Positions 37,275-46,295 of a stretch of 64,000 nt of DNA are shown one piece after another. The notes below the pieces were generated by a model. It was given only the letters and a program-made list of their open reading frames with translations. It did not search any database and was not told the DNA's origin. The position numbers were made by a program, and so were the translations under genes. The first letter of the stretch is position 1; each line of letters opens with the position of its first letter. Location of the stretch: positions 1 through 64,000 of the forward strand of contig CAVORP010000001.1 in assembly GCA_963698645.1 (NCBI GenBank), in the 5' to 3' direction. The DNA is from Ovoidimarina sp963698645 (GTDB lineage Bacteria; Pseudomonadota; Alphaproteobacteria; Rhodobacterales; Rhodobacteraceae).

Positions 37275-38960
37275 CTATTTCGCCGCAACCTTTAGCGGCT
37301 CGGGCTTGGCCATCCATTCCTTGCCCTTCAGCATCGCCTTCCAGTAGATCGGCGGCAGCATCTTTTCCTTCAGGAACCAGGCTACGCGGGACGGTTTCGT
37401 ACCATCCACGATGAAAGACGGGAAACTGGGCTTGAGCACACCGCCATATCCGAATTCAGCCAGAACGATCTTGCCCCGCTCCACCGTCAGCGGGCAGGAG
37501 CCGTAGCCATCATACTGCGCCACGGCCGAGCGGCCGTTGATATCGGCCACGATGTTCTCGGCAACAGTCGGCGCCTGTTTGCGGGCTGCCGCAGCGGTCT
37601 TCGCATTCGGTGCGTTCATCACATCGCCCAGCGACCAGATATTGTCGAAAGTCTTGTGACGCAACGTTGCCTGATCGACATCGACCCAGCCCGCCGCATC
37701 AGCCAACGGCGAAACACGGATGAAATCGGGCGCAGTTTGCGGCGGGCAGACATGCATCATGTCGAAGTCTACGGTGACTTCTTCGGCCAATGTGTCTGGC
37801 TTCGTGACCTTGAACGTCGCTTTCTTCGCAAATCCATCCACAGCCACCAGGTTGTGGAAGAAATTCAGCGTCACGTCGTATTTCCCGACATATTCCATGA
37901 GCGCAGGGACATAATCCTTTACACCGAACAGGACGCCGCCCGCGTTCATGAACTGGATATCGATGTTCTTGAGCACACCTCTTCGGAACCAGGCATCGCC
38001 CGAAAGATACATTGCCTTTTGAGGCGCACCGGCACATTTGATCGGCATCGGCGGCTGGGTGAAAAGTGCCCGACCCTTACGCATCTCCTGAACCAACTGC
38101 CACGTGTAAGGCGCTAAATCGTAACGGTAATTCGACGTTACGCCGTTGCGACCGAGGGTTTCCTCCAGCCCTTCAACGGCGTCCCAGTCGAGCTTCAAAC
38201 CCGGGGACACCACAAGTCGGTCGTATTTCACGACACGACAGCCATCGAGGATGACAGCGTTGTTCTGCGGCTCGAAGGCGGCGACGGCGGCCTTGATCCA
38301 CTTGACGCCGCGCGGAATCAGCGACCCCATCGTTTTCGCTGTCTCTTGCGCTTCGAAAATTCCGCCACCGACCATGGTCCAGCCCGGCTGGTAATAGTGG
38401 ATATCAGCCGGATCAATGATCGCGATAGACAGGGTCGACTTGCGCGATTGCAGGCTGGCCGCAACAGAGATGCCCCCCGCGCCACCGCCAACGATCACGA
38501 CGTCATATTGCGCGTCGCCCGTATCGGTGGGGGTCTTGCCACCGTTTGCGATACGGCGAGCGACACCGTTCATGTCATAGCCTGCGGCCTTGGTGGCAGC
38601 GAGAATCTCTGGCATGGGGCGGTTCTTCGCCTCATTCAGCGACCAAAGCGTCGCCGAGCGCGTTCCGGTACGGCAATAGGCCAGAACCGGGCGTGGCAAT
38701 TCCTCGAGCGCCGCAGCGAACTCTTCGACATTCTCATCGGTTACCAAGCCGCCTTGAACCGGAACATATCGCGCTTCGAGCCCCGCGGCCTTGGCCGCCG
38801 CTTCGATTTCTCCAAAACTCGGCTGATCGGCTCCCTCGCCGTCAGGACGGTTGCAAATGATTGCACGAAATCCCTCTGTCTTCAGAGTGGTTACGTCATC
38901 TGGTGCGATTTGCGGGCTGACCGTCACCTTGTTCGAAATCTTCCTGAGTTCCATGGTCAT
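37275..38960 (-). CDS. DUF442 phosphatase-like domain fused to sulfide:quinone oxidoreductase-like flavoprotein
   Basis: This 561-residue two-domain protein has a DUF442/TIGR01244 domain in residues 1-115, with the P-loop CRTGTRS. From about residue 155 it has a FAD-binding fold (VVIVGGGAGGIS) and SQR-like segments (YQPGWTMVGGG, CAGAPQKAMYL). Such fusions are known in proteobacteria beside persulfide dioxygenase genes. The expected role is oxidation of sulfide to persulfide with quinone reduction. ATG 38960 or 38954 follows GGGAGAAG. The MBL gene lies 15 nt upstream. Confidence 0.88.
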   Translation of the reverse strand: MTMELRKISNKVTVSPQIAPDDVTTLKTEGFRAIICNRPDGEGADQPSFGEIEAAAKAAGLEARYVPVQGGLVTDENVEEFAAALEELPRPVLAYCRTGTRSATLWSLNEAKNRPMPEILAATKAAGYDMNGVARRIANGGKTPTDTGDAQYDVVIVGGGAGGISVAASLQSRKSTLSIAIIDPADIHYYQPGWTMVGGGIFEAQETAKTMGSLIPRGVKWIKAAVAAFEPQNNAVILDGCRVVKYDRLVVSPGLKLDWDAVEGLEETLGRNGVTSNYRYDLAPYTWQLVQEMRKGRALFTQPPMPIKCAGAPQKAMYLSGDAWFRRGVLKNIDIQFMNAGGVLFGVKDYVPALMEYVGKYDVTLNFFHNLVAVDGFAKKATFKVTKPDTLAEEVTVDFDMMHVCPPQTAPDFIRVSPLADAAGWVDVDQATLRHKTFDNIWSLGDVMNAPNAKTAAAARKQAPTVAENIVADINGRSAVAQYDGYGSCPLTVERGKIVLAEFGYGGVLKPSFPSFIVDGTKPSRVAWFLKEKMLPPIYWKAMLKGKEWMAKPEPLKVAAK

Positions 38961-38975
38961 GCTTCTCCCTCGATC

Positions 38976-39860
38976 TCAAAGGCTGTTCACCGGTACCTTG
39001 AGCATCGGATTGCCATCCTTGTCGGTCGGCACTTCACCCGCGCGCATGTTCACCTGAAGCGAAGGGATGATGAGCCTCGGCATGTCAAGCTGCGCATCGC
39101 GCTCGGTGCGGAACTTGACGAACTCTTCCTTCGTCTTGCCGCCTCCGACGTGTATGTTGTGGGCTTTCTCCTCACCAACCGTCGTTTCCCATTGGATATC
39201 ACGACCATTTGGGCCGTAATCGTGGCACATGAAGAGACGCATGGCATCAGGCAGCGCTAGCACTTTCTGGATGCTTTCATATAGCGTCGCAGCATCTCCA
39301 CCGGGGAAATCGGCGCGGGCCGAGCCACCATCGGGCATGAAAAGCGTGTCGCCAACGAAAGCCGCATCGCCCATGACATGAACCATACAGGCGGGCGTAT
39401 GGCCAGGCGTGTACATTGCAAAGGCCTGCATATCGCCAATCATGTAGGTGTCGCCATCCTCGAAAAGTGCGTCGAACTGACTACCGTCACGCTGGAATTC
39501 TGTGCCTTCATTGAAGACCTTGCCGAACGTTTCCTGCACGACCATGATCTTTGATCCGATGCCGATCTTGCCGCCCAGCTTCTTCTGAATGTATGGCGCT
39601 GCGCTCAGGTGATCCGCGTGAACATGGGTTTCGATGATCCATTCGAGTTTCAGTCCCTGCGCCTCGACCTGCCGGATCAATTCATCGGCGTGGTCATAGG
39701 TGATCCGACCAGCGGCGTAGTCGATGTCCATCACACTGTCGACGATAGCACAGGCGTTCGAGCTTGGGTCTTTCACGATGTAGCTGATCGTGTTCGTCGC
39801 CTCGTCGAAAAATGGCTGAACCCCAGGTTTGATATCCAAATTGACGGGATAGTCGGTCAT
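38976..39860 (-). CDS. MBL-fold persulfide dioxygenase-like protein (Blh/ETHE1 type)
   Basis: This 294-residue metallo-beta-lactamase-fold protein has the metal motif THVHADH, GHTPACM, FVGDTLF and a late CHDYGP. This set and length match the ETHE1/Blh group, which oxidises glutathione persulfide to sulfite. Coupling with the SQR-like gene and a sulfur-anion transporter supports that reading. No truncation is seen. Confidence 0.88.
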   Translation of the reverse strand: MTDYPVNLDIKPGVQPFFDEATNTISYIVKDPSSNACAIVDSVMDIDYAAGRITYDHADELIRQVEAQGLKLEWIIETHVHADHLSAAPYIQKKLGGKIGIGSKIMVVQETFGKVFNEGTEFQRDGSQFDALFEDGDTYMIGDMQAFAMYTPGHTPACMVHVMGDAAFVGDTLFMPDGGSARADFPGGDAATLYESIQKVLALPDAMRLFMCHDYGPNGRDIQWETTVGEEKAHNIHVGGGKTKEEFVKFRTERDAQLDMPRLIIPSLQVNMRAGEVPTDKDGNPMLKVPVNSL

Positions 39861-39941
39861 AGGATTGTCTCCTCAATTCTTGGCATAGCTAAGCTGAGCC
39901 CTCGGCGCCTCAAACGATGCCGGGGACAATCTCGGCCATAA

Positions 39942-39998
39942 CCCCGCGATTGCGGGGACTGATTTGGTCGGGTCAACACCAAAGGACCCGACCAAATT
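39942..39998 (-). terminator. Two tandem hairpins between DUF2892 and blh genes
   Basis: A perfect 13-bp stem with a 10-nt loop spans 39963-39998. A 6-bp CCCCGC/GCGGGG stem follows at 39942-39957. They lie between the DUF2892 stop and the blh start. Without a T tract they may give partial termination, letting the small membrane protein be expressed above the enzymes, or protect mRNA ends. Confidence 0.5.
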
Positions 39999-40016
39999 AG
40001 AAGCGGTTACTAGGGG

Positions 40017-40229
40017 TCAGGTCCGGCAGGTTTTGATGCCGAGAATCGTGTAGAGCGGGCACATACGCATTGCAGCGGTGGCCAGCATCACGACCCCCAC
40101 GATGGCAGCGCCGTATTTGACAAACGGTGCCGCGAACGCAGGCAGACCGCTCAGAAAAGCAAGGTAGAGTAGACCGAGGCCGAGCGCAGCGCGCAGAATA
40201 CGGTCCAAAGTTCCGACATTGGTGGTCAT
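40017..40229 (-). CDS. DUF2892 (YgaP-like) small membrane protein
   Basis: This 70-residue inner-membrane protein begins NVGTLDRILRAALGL, has two hydrophobic helices and ends with CPLYTILGIKTC, the signature of DUF2892. ATG 40229 follows GGAG. A TTG six codons upstream is less likely. In many bacteria this domain accompanies rhodanese and SQR genes. It is the first gene behind the FNR-type palindrome at 40318. Confidence 0.85.
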   Translation of the reverse strand: MTTNVGTLDRILRAALGLGLLYLAFLSGLPAFAAPFVKYGAAIVGVVMLATAAMRMCPLYTILGIKTCRT

Positions 40230-40286
40230 GATGTTCTCCAGTTTCAAAAGCCGAGATCGGAATATGACTCTCCGAACACATCTTCA

Positions 40287-40331
40287 GTGACAATGTCACG
40301 CAACTCGGAAATATCCCTTGATCCGGATCAA
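40287..40331 (-). promoter_or_regulatory. FNR/Crp-type palindrome and promoter region of the sulfide operon
   Basis: TTGATCCGGATCAA (40318-40331) is a perfect match to the FNR consensus TTGAT-N4-ATCAA. A second palindrome, GTGACAATGTCAC (40287-40299), lies 18 bp downstream on the coding side and contains a -10-like sequence. If transcription starts near 40283, the box is centred near -41.5, the class II activator position. The adjacent Crp/Fnr gene product is the natural ligand. The site overlaps that gene's last codons. Confidence 0.65.
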
Positions 40332-40993
40332 TCGCTGCTTGCCAGGGCTGCCAGTGCGGCCTTGTCGATCAAGGCGATACGCCCTCGCGACTGGGCAACC
40401 ATCTCCCGTTTCTGAAAATCGCTGAGAACGCGGGAAACCACTTCGCGCGCGGTTCCCAATTCGCTGGCAAGTTCTTGATGCGTGACCTGAATCTCCTTTA
40501 GATCACCCGCAAGGGCCAATAGACGTTCCGCAAGGCGTACATCAATTCGTCCAAAGGCCACATCGTCCACGACGCGTAGAAGATCGATGAACCGCCGGGA
40601 ATAGGCTGAAAAAATGAACCGGCGAAATGCTTCCTCCTCGGCCGCCAGCCGGTCGAACGCGGCTTTCGGCAGGACTATGGCCGTGATATCCGTTTCGGCG
40701 ATGCCTTCAGCGTTATAGGCCTCTTCCGCCAGCATGCAGGCGGTCGTCAGCACACAGCTTTCACCCGCGTCCACCCGGTATAGAGCGATCTCGCGTCCGT
40801 TCTCGGATGTCTGAGAGACCCGGATCCGACCGTCATAAAGAAAGAGCAAACTGTCGGGTACGTTCGCCGGTCCGAAGACTTGGCTGCCTTTCTTCATGTG
40901 AATAACGCGCGCTGTCTCGATCAGCCGATCGCGCACTTTTCTCGGGAGAGCGCTCATGCCCTCAAACCGCTCGGTCCAATCTCCAATACTCAT
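40328..40993 (-). CDS. Crp/Fnr-family transcriptional regulator
   Basis: This 221-residue protein has a cyclic-nucleotide-like sensor domain and a C-terminal HTH (VTHQELASELGTAREVVSRVL). It lacks the N-terminal cysteine cluster of oxygen-sensing FNR. It has two cysteines close together in GESCVLTTACML, which could act as a thiol or persulfide switch. It lies upstream of the DUF2892-blh-sqr-sulP genes and probably controls them through the palindrome at 40318. Its ATG overlaps the stop of the Rrf2 remnant. Confidence 0.85.
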   Translation of the reverse strand: MSIGDWTERFEGMSALPRKVRDRLIETARVIHMKKGSQVFGPANVPDSLLFLYDGRIRVSQTSENGREIALYRVDAGESCVLTTACMLAEEAYNAEGIAETDITAIVLPKAAFDRLAAEEEAFRRFIFSAYSRRFIDLLRVVDDVAFGRIDVRLAERLLALAGDLKEIQVTHQELASELGTAREVVSRVLSDFQKREMVAQSRGRIALIDKAALAALASSD

Positions 40994-41432
40994 CTCGCCT
41001 CGCGCATCGGAGCCACGATACCCTTCTCGATCTGTGTGATATGTGCCATTGGCTCCCCTTCGTCAGCCGCGATATCGGATAGGATCAGGTTTTCCAGAAC
41101 CTCCAGCAAGGCACGCGTCGCCTTTTCCCGCGCGCGAACTGGCCGATCCGGTGAGAATGAGCGGACAACTGTTCGTTGTTGAAGCACTCCACCAGATCAG
41201 GCGGCCCTTCGGTCAGACGTACGACCTCGCCGTTCAAGATCTCCGTGGCTAGACTGGTCAGCCGAAGCCGGCCGCTCCAACCCCACTGCGTTTCGAGAAA
41301 GCCTGCACGACCCAGCCCGTGCGCGATCTTCTCGATCGGAGGAACTGCAAGGGTCAGGGAAGAAAAGGCGGTCGCCTTGGTAATCACGCCTGTAATCTTA
41401 GGTGTTTCAAAGCCTTGAAGTTGCACCTTTGG
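40990..41432 (-). pseudogene. Rrf2/NsrR-family regulator remnant
   Basis: A segment matches the Rrf2 winged helix (KIAHGLGRAGFLETQ, LNGEVVRLTEG, DLVECFNNE) and then loses frame at about 41130-41170. The other frame carries a C-terminal tail (ALLEVLENLILSDIA) that ends in an ATGA overlap with the Crp/Fnr gene. The N-terminal DNA-recognition helices are missing or scrambled. It is a decayed gene of a regulator that once headed the sulfide operon or a nitric-oxide response. Confidence 0.5.
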
Positions 41433-41552
41433 CAATCCCCCGTGCGCGGACCCAAAGAAAGTGGAACGAAACCAGATGCAGCAGTTTGTGTGTGCATGCC
41501 AAGGTCGATCCGATCACGGCCCCACCGAAGTTTACCACTTCGCCGGCCAGTG

Positions 41553-42371
41553 TCATGCCGGTGTCTCATCGTCCGGATGCCCCAGATCAACAAACCAGCC
41601 ACCGATGCAGCGGGTCGCGAGCGCCGCAGGGTCGCCAGGTTCAGTTCTTTCATCAACCGCCGCACGGAAAGGCTCGGTGTTGTCCAAGGGGACGTAACCC
41701 ACGTGACCCGCATTGGAGGTATCAATAGGCTTGACCCTATTGTCCGAGATCCCCGCCATGACCGTAGCCCCGAGATGCGGCGCCGTCAGGCAGGCCGAAA
41801 TCAAGCGGATGCAATCGTCAAAGCTCAACCATGACCAAAGCATGCGCCGATCAACGGGTTCGGGGCAGGAGGAGAAGATGCGTACGCAGCTGCTCTCGAT
41901 TCCGAACTTGTCATAGTACAGGCTCGCCAGTGCCTCCACGAAACACTTGGATACCCCGTAGAGGGTATCCGGTCGAATCATCGCGTTGCCTTTGATGTTT
42001 TCGTCGATCTTGTGATAGCCGATCGCATGGACTGACGAGGCAAAGATCACCCGTCGCACGCCATGTTTCCGTGCACCTTCGAAGATATGGTAAGATCCTC
42101 GGATATTGCTGTCGAGTACCTCCTGCCAGGGGCGCTCAAGCGATGCACCACCCATGTGAACAACGGCGTCGCAGCCTTCCGAAAGGGCCATCGTTTCGTC
42201 TTCGTCGGACAGATCGCAGACGACCATTTCCTCATGTCTCATCACGTTTTCGCAGACAACACGATCAGAAATGCGCAACTTTTCGGCAAGCGGTGAAAGC
42301 CCGCGACGAAGCTCCGTTCCCAAACGACCTGCCGCACCCGTGATCAGTATCTGCTTGAAGGGTTTGCTCAT
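41553..42371 (-). CDS. NAD-dependent epimerase/dehydratase-family protein, uronate dehydrogenase-like
   Basis: This 272-residue short-chain reductase has the Rossmann motif TGAAGRLGTEL, VVHMGGAS, SSVHAIGYH, and the catalytic YGVSKCFVEAL (Tyr and Lys). Size and motifs resemble bacterial uronate dehydrogenases, which oxidise glucuronate or galacturonate to the lactone. The start at MSKPFK is chosen for its GAGGAA site and its ATGA overlap with the small gene upstream. It ends the TRAP-TPP-HyuAB operon. The actual substrate is unknown. Confidence 0.83.
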   Translation of the reverse strand: MSKPFKQILITGAAGRLGTELRRGLSPLAEKLRISDRVVCENVMRHEEMVVCDLSDEDETMALSEGCDAVVHMGGASLERPWQEVLDSNIRGSYHIFEGARKHGVRRVIFASSVHAIGYHKIDENIKGNAMIRPDTLYGVSKCFVEALASLYYDKFGIESSCVRIFSSCPEPVDRRMLWSWLSFDDCIRLISACLTAPHLGATVMAGISDNRVKPIDTSNAGHVGYVPLDNTEPFRAAVDERTEPGDPAALATRCIGGWFVDLGHPDDETPA

Positions 42372-42598
42372 CGGGTTCCTCGCGATCTCATTTCCCCGAC
42401 CGTTCCCACGATCCAGGTTGCAGCCTTCGAAGGCCGCGCTTTGCACTTGGCCATCAAACTCTTTAAGGCAGAGTGCTTCGCGGCGTTGGTCACGGCGATC
42501 TCAGCGACCCCAAAGGCGGATTGATCCTCAAACGCCTGCCCCCGCCCCATGGCAGCCAAGGGTTTCGCAATCATGCGACGGTCCGCTGACTGGTTCAT
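42368..42598 (-). CDS. Small protein of unknown function, coupled to hyuB and the dehydrogenase
   Basis: This is a 76-residue open frame whose ATG overlaps the hyuB stop (TGATG) and whose TGA overlaps the next ATG (ATGA). Coupling at both ends is the main argument that it is translated. The product is basic and alanine-rich with no recognised motif. It could also be the leftover of a larger, deleted gene. Confidence 0.5.
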   Translation of the reverse strand: MNQSADRRMIAKPLAAMGRGQAFEDQSAFGVAEIAVTNAAKHSALKSLMAKCKARPSKAATWIVGTVGEMRSRGTR

Positions 42599-44214
42599 CA
42601 ACTTTTTCCTGTGACATAACCCTTGCGCAGGTCATCCGCACGGCTGTCGGCCGACCGCTGTGCAGGGTTGCCATACCCGCCGCCGCCGGGGGCACTCAGG
42701 AGCAGGCGTCTGCCTTGGGGTACGAACTGCCAGCCTTTGGGGCGCAGCTTGGTGCCATCGTCCAGCGACACGCTGCCCGTTGCGCCAGGTTTACCGCCAT
42801 TCCGCCCGAGCGGCGGAGTACCAACCCGGTCGAACATCGCCGAGAATTCGAACTCGTGCCCCTCTGCAGCGGCGATCTCGATATTTTGGCCAAGGCCGCC
42901 ACGATATTGTCCGTCGCCGCCCGAATCCGGGCGCAACTCCTTGCGCCAGATCACGATGGGGCCAGTATGTTCGGTTGCCTCGATGGGCATGGTATGAACG
43001 CCCGAGGGGAAGGCAGTGGCACTCAGCCCGTCAAGGCCGGGCCGAGCACCCATGCCGCCCGAGTTGAACATGAGCACCTCGGAGCGCTGCCCCTCCTGCC
43101 CCGGAGCAGGTCGCACGGAGATATGGATGTTCCAGAGTGCCCCTGCCCCTTCAGCCTGAATCTGGCCCGGCAGCGCCTGCGCCAAGGCGCCCAGCACCAC
43201 ATCAGGAACCATATGCCCGATGACATGGCGGAGGCTGACGGGCGCTGGCCGTTCCGCATTCACGATGTTCACCGGCGAGGACACATCGAACGCCGCCAAC
43301 GATGCCGCGTTGTTCGGGATATCCGGTGCCACCACGCATTTGATCGCATAGCAGGCATAGGCCTTGGCATAGATCATCGGGCAGTTGATCCCCCAGCGGC
43401 TCGTTGCGGAAGACCCGTCAAAATCCACATGGACCCGCTCGTTCTGGATTGACACCGTGGCCACCAGCCTGATCGGTTCGTCATAGCCGTCGGTCAGCAT
43501 CTCGTTCGACCAGCTTCCCTTCGGAAGCGCTGCGATCCTCTCCATCACCGCGGCATGGGTACGTGACAGGATGAAATCGCCCAGCTGTTCAAGATTCGGA
43601 AGGCCGGTTTCTTCCAGCATCTCCAAGAGGCGTTTGAGGCCCACATCGTTGCAGGCCGCCAGCGAATAGAAATCACCCACCACTTGGTTGGCCTCACGCA
43701 CATTGGCACGTAGAAGCCGGACGAGATCCTCGTTCACTTGTCCGCGCTCCGCGAATTTCATGATCGGGATCTGAATACCTTCTTCGTAGACTGATTTACC
43801 GTCCGCGCCGAACCCGCGTCCTCCCACATCCACCACATGGGCTGTGCAGGCGAAAAAGCCGATCAGTTCCCCGCCGCTGAACACCGGCGTCACCATGGTA
43901 ATATCATGCAGGTGCCCGGTTCCCAGCCATGGGTCGTTGGTGACATAGGTGTCACCAGGAAACATGCTCTCGCGCGGTATCGCAGCCAGGAAGTTGCCCA
44001 CTGCCTCTGCCATCGTGTTCACATGCCCGGGCGTTCCGGTGACCGCCTGCGCCAGCATCTCGCCGCGCTCGTTGTAGACGCCCGCAGACAGATCGCCCGC
44101 CTCGCGCACACTCGTTGAAAAGGCCGTTCGCAAAAGCGTCATGGCCTGTTCCTCGACCACTGATATCAGGCGGTTCCACATCACTTGCATGCGGATTTCT
44201 TCGACTTGAGACAT
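42598..44214 (-). CDS. hyuB: Hydantoinase B/oxoprolinase-family protein (HyuB)
   Basis: This 538-residue HyuB-type subunit has a typical N-terminus (MQVMWNRLISVVEEQAMTLLRTAFS), DPWLGTGHLHDITMVTPVF, and a glycine-rich C-terminal GGGGYGNP. With HyuA it forms an ATP-dependent enzyme. Relatives hydrolyse N-methylhydantoin or 5-oxoproline, or carboxylate ketones. Substrate prediction within this family is unreliable. It starts 2 nt after hyuA and appears complete. Confidence 0.9.
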   Translation of the reverse strand: MSQVEEIRMQVMWNRLISVVEEQAMTLLRTAFSTSVREAGDLSAGVYNERGEMLAQAVTGTPGHVNTMAEAVGNFLAAIPRESMFPGDTYVTNDPWLGTGHLHDITMVTPVFSGGELIGFFACTAHVVDVGGRGFGADGKSVYEEGIQIPIMKFAERGQVNEDLVRLLRANVREANQVVGDFYSLAACNDVGLKRLLEMLEETGLPNLEQLGDFILSRTHAAVMERIAALPKGSWSNEMLTDGYDEPIRLVATVSIQNERVHVDFDGSSATSRWGINCPMIYAKAYACYAIKCVVAPDIPNNAASLAAFDVSSPVNIVNAERPAPVSLRHVIGHMVPDVVLGALAQALPGQIQAEGAGALWNIHISVRPAPGQEGQRSEVLMFNSGGMGARPGLDGLSATAFPSGVHTMPIEATEHTGPIVIWRKELRPDSGGDGQYRGGLGQNIEIAAAEGHEFEFSAMFDRVGTPPLGRNGGKPGATGSVSLDDGTKLRPKGWQFVPQGRRLLLSAPGGGGYGNPAQRSADSRADDLRKGYVTGKS

Positions 44215-44215
44215 C

Positions 44216-46295
44216 TTAGCGTCCTTTCCTGATCAACAGGATCGTGCCATCAGGCTGGGTCACGGCGTCGAAGCTGGACGTGACGACAGTCGAGGTTTCA
44301 TGCTCCACGATCACGGCTGGCCCGATGATGCGCACACCGTTCTTCAGGCTCTGCGCGTTCGAAGAGTGCCGTCGGCAACTCGGCGCCGGTCGCCGGATCA
44401 AAGACAGCCCGGCTCAAAGTTGCGCCAATCATCATCCCGTCTTTGGTCAAGGTCACCTTGTCCGGCGCCGGTTGGATGTCTTGCACTTTTACCGACCATG
44501 TGACGATCTCGATCTCCGGTCCATCGACGGCACGACCAAAGAACTGCGCATAACGAGCGCGAAACGCCTCTTTGATCATGTCCTTGTCCGCGGCAGCAAA
44601 GGCCCGATCCGGCAAGGCCACCGGGATTTCCCATCCTTGGCCCGCATAGCGCATGAAAGCCGTCACCTCGCGCTCGATCGTGCCGTCGCTGCCCGCGCGG
44701 ACAAAGCTTTCGGCAGAGGCCTTCAACTTATCCAGCATAGCATTGGTGGTTTGTGGGTCGAAGCCGCTCAAACGCGAGATCTTCGTTGCCACGGCCTCGT
44801 AGCCAAACGGCGCCTTGAGAAAACCGATTGCCGAGCCGACGCCAGCACCTTTCGGAATCAGGCACATGTCGATCGACAGTTTCTCGCAAAGCCGTGCCGC
44901 ATGGAGCGGCGCAGCTCCGCCAAAGGCGATCATCACATTATCACCAATGTCCTTGCCATTTTCTACCGCATGGACGCGGGCGGCGTTCGCCATATTCTCG
45001 TCTACCACTTCGGCGATGCCAAAAGCTGCAGCGAGCGGATCGAGGTCCAGCCTCTCCCCCACGTCGCGCGCAATCGCCGCGCTGGAGGCGTCCATCGATA
45101 GCTTGATCTTGCCGCCTGCGAAATCTTCCGGATCAATTTTGCCAAGAACAAGGTCGGCGTCGGTGATCGTGGGACGTTCGCCGCCACGCTGATAACACGC
45201 AGGCCCGGGTTCCGAGCCTGCCGATTGCGGCCCGGTCTGGATACGACCCATCGCATCGACCGAGGCGATTGAACCGCCCCCAGCGCCTATCTCGATCATC
45301 TCTATCACCGGAATGGAAATCGGCATGCCGGAGCCCTTGGCAAAACGATAGCTCCGCGCAACCTCAAAGGTGCGGGCAGTCTGGGGCTGGAAGCCTTCGA
45401 CCAGACAGATCTTGGCTGTCGTCCCTCCCATATCGTAGCTGACGACCTTTTCCAGACCGAACCGCCGCGCCACATGGGCCGCGAATATCGCGCCCCCAGC
45501 GGGACCGGATTCGATCAGGCGCACCGGAAAGGCCGAGGCTGTTTCGACAGAGATCAAACCACCGCCCGAATGGATCATGAAGACCGGACAACGCGCACCC
45601 ACCTCCTTAAGCCGGATCTTGAGACGCGCAAGGTAGCTTTCCATCTGCGGGCGCACATAGGCATTGGCGCACACCGTGTTGAAGCGTTCGAATTCGCGCA
45701 TCTGCGGGCTGACTTCGGACGAGATCGAGATTGGCAGGTCGAGCTTTGCTGCGAGAATTTCGCGCGCGCGCTCCTCATGTGCGCTGTTCAGGTAGGAATG
45801 GATGAAGCCGATGGCGACCGCATCGAATCCTTCGGCCTCGATCTTATCGGCCACAGCCTCCAGCGCCGCCTCGTCCAGCGGCTGCAACTCCTGCCCCTGC
45901 GCACCGATCCGGCCCTTCACGGCAAAGCGATCCTCGCGCGGGATCAACGGCGGAGGAAGCTGAATGTTGAGATCGTATTGCGCAAACCGGTTCTCGGTCC
46001 GCATTTCGATCACGTCGCGAAACCCTTCGGTGGTCACAAAAGCGGTTTTCGCACCGCGTCGCTCGATCAGCGCGTTGGTGGCGAGCGTCGTGCCGTGGAT
46101 GATGATCTCGATGTCTGCAAGCGCAACACCCGCCTGTTCTGCGACGATCTCTATGCCGTCAAGGATCGCTTGTTCAGGTGCCGCAGGGGTCGTCAAGATC
46201 TTGGTGGAATGTATCGTACCACGCACATCCAGCGCGATATCCGTGAAGGTACCGCCGATATCCGCACCAAGACGGATGCCCATCGCCCGCATCAT
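44216..46295 (-). pseudogene. hyuA: Hydantoinase A/oxoprolinase-family protein (HyuA), frame break near the C-terminus
   Basis: The N-terminus has GADIGGTFTDIAL, the ATP-binding signature of the family, and SYDMGGTTAKICLV follows mid-protein. A +1 shift at about 44351-44358 scrambles the last residues. The other frame supplies the expected end (SLKNGVRIIGPAVIVEHETS). So only the final 45 or so residues are affected and the protein might be partly stable. It begins in an ATGA overlap with the TPP-enzyme gene. Confidence 0.87.
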
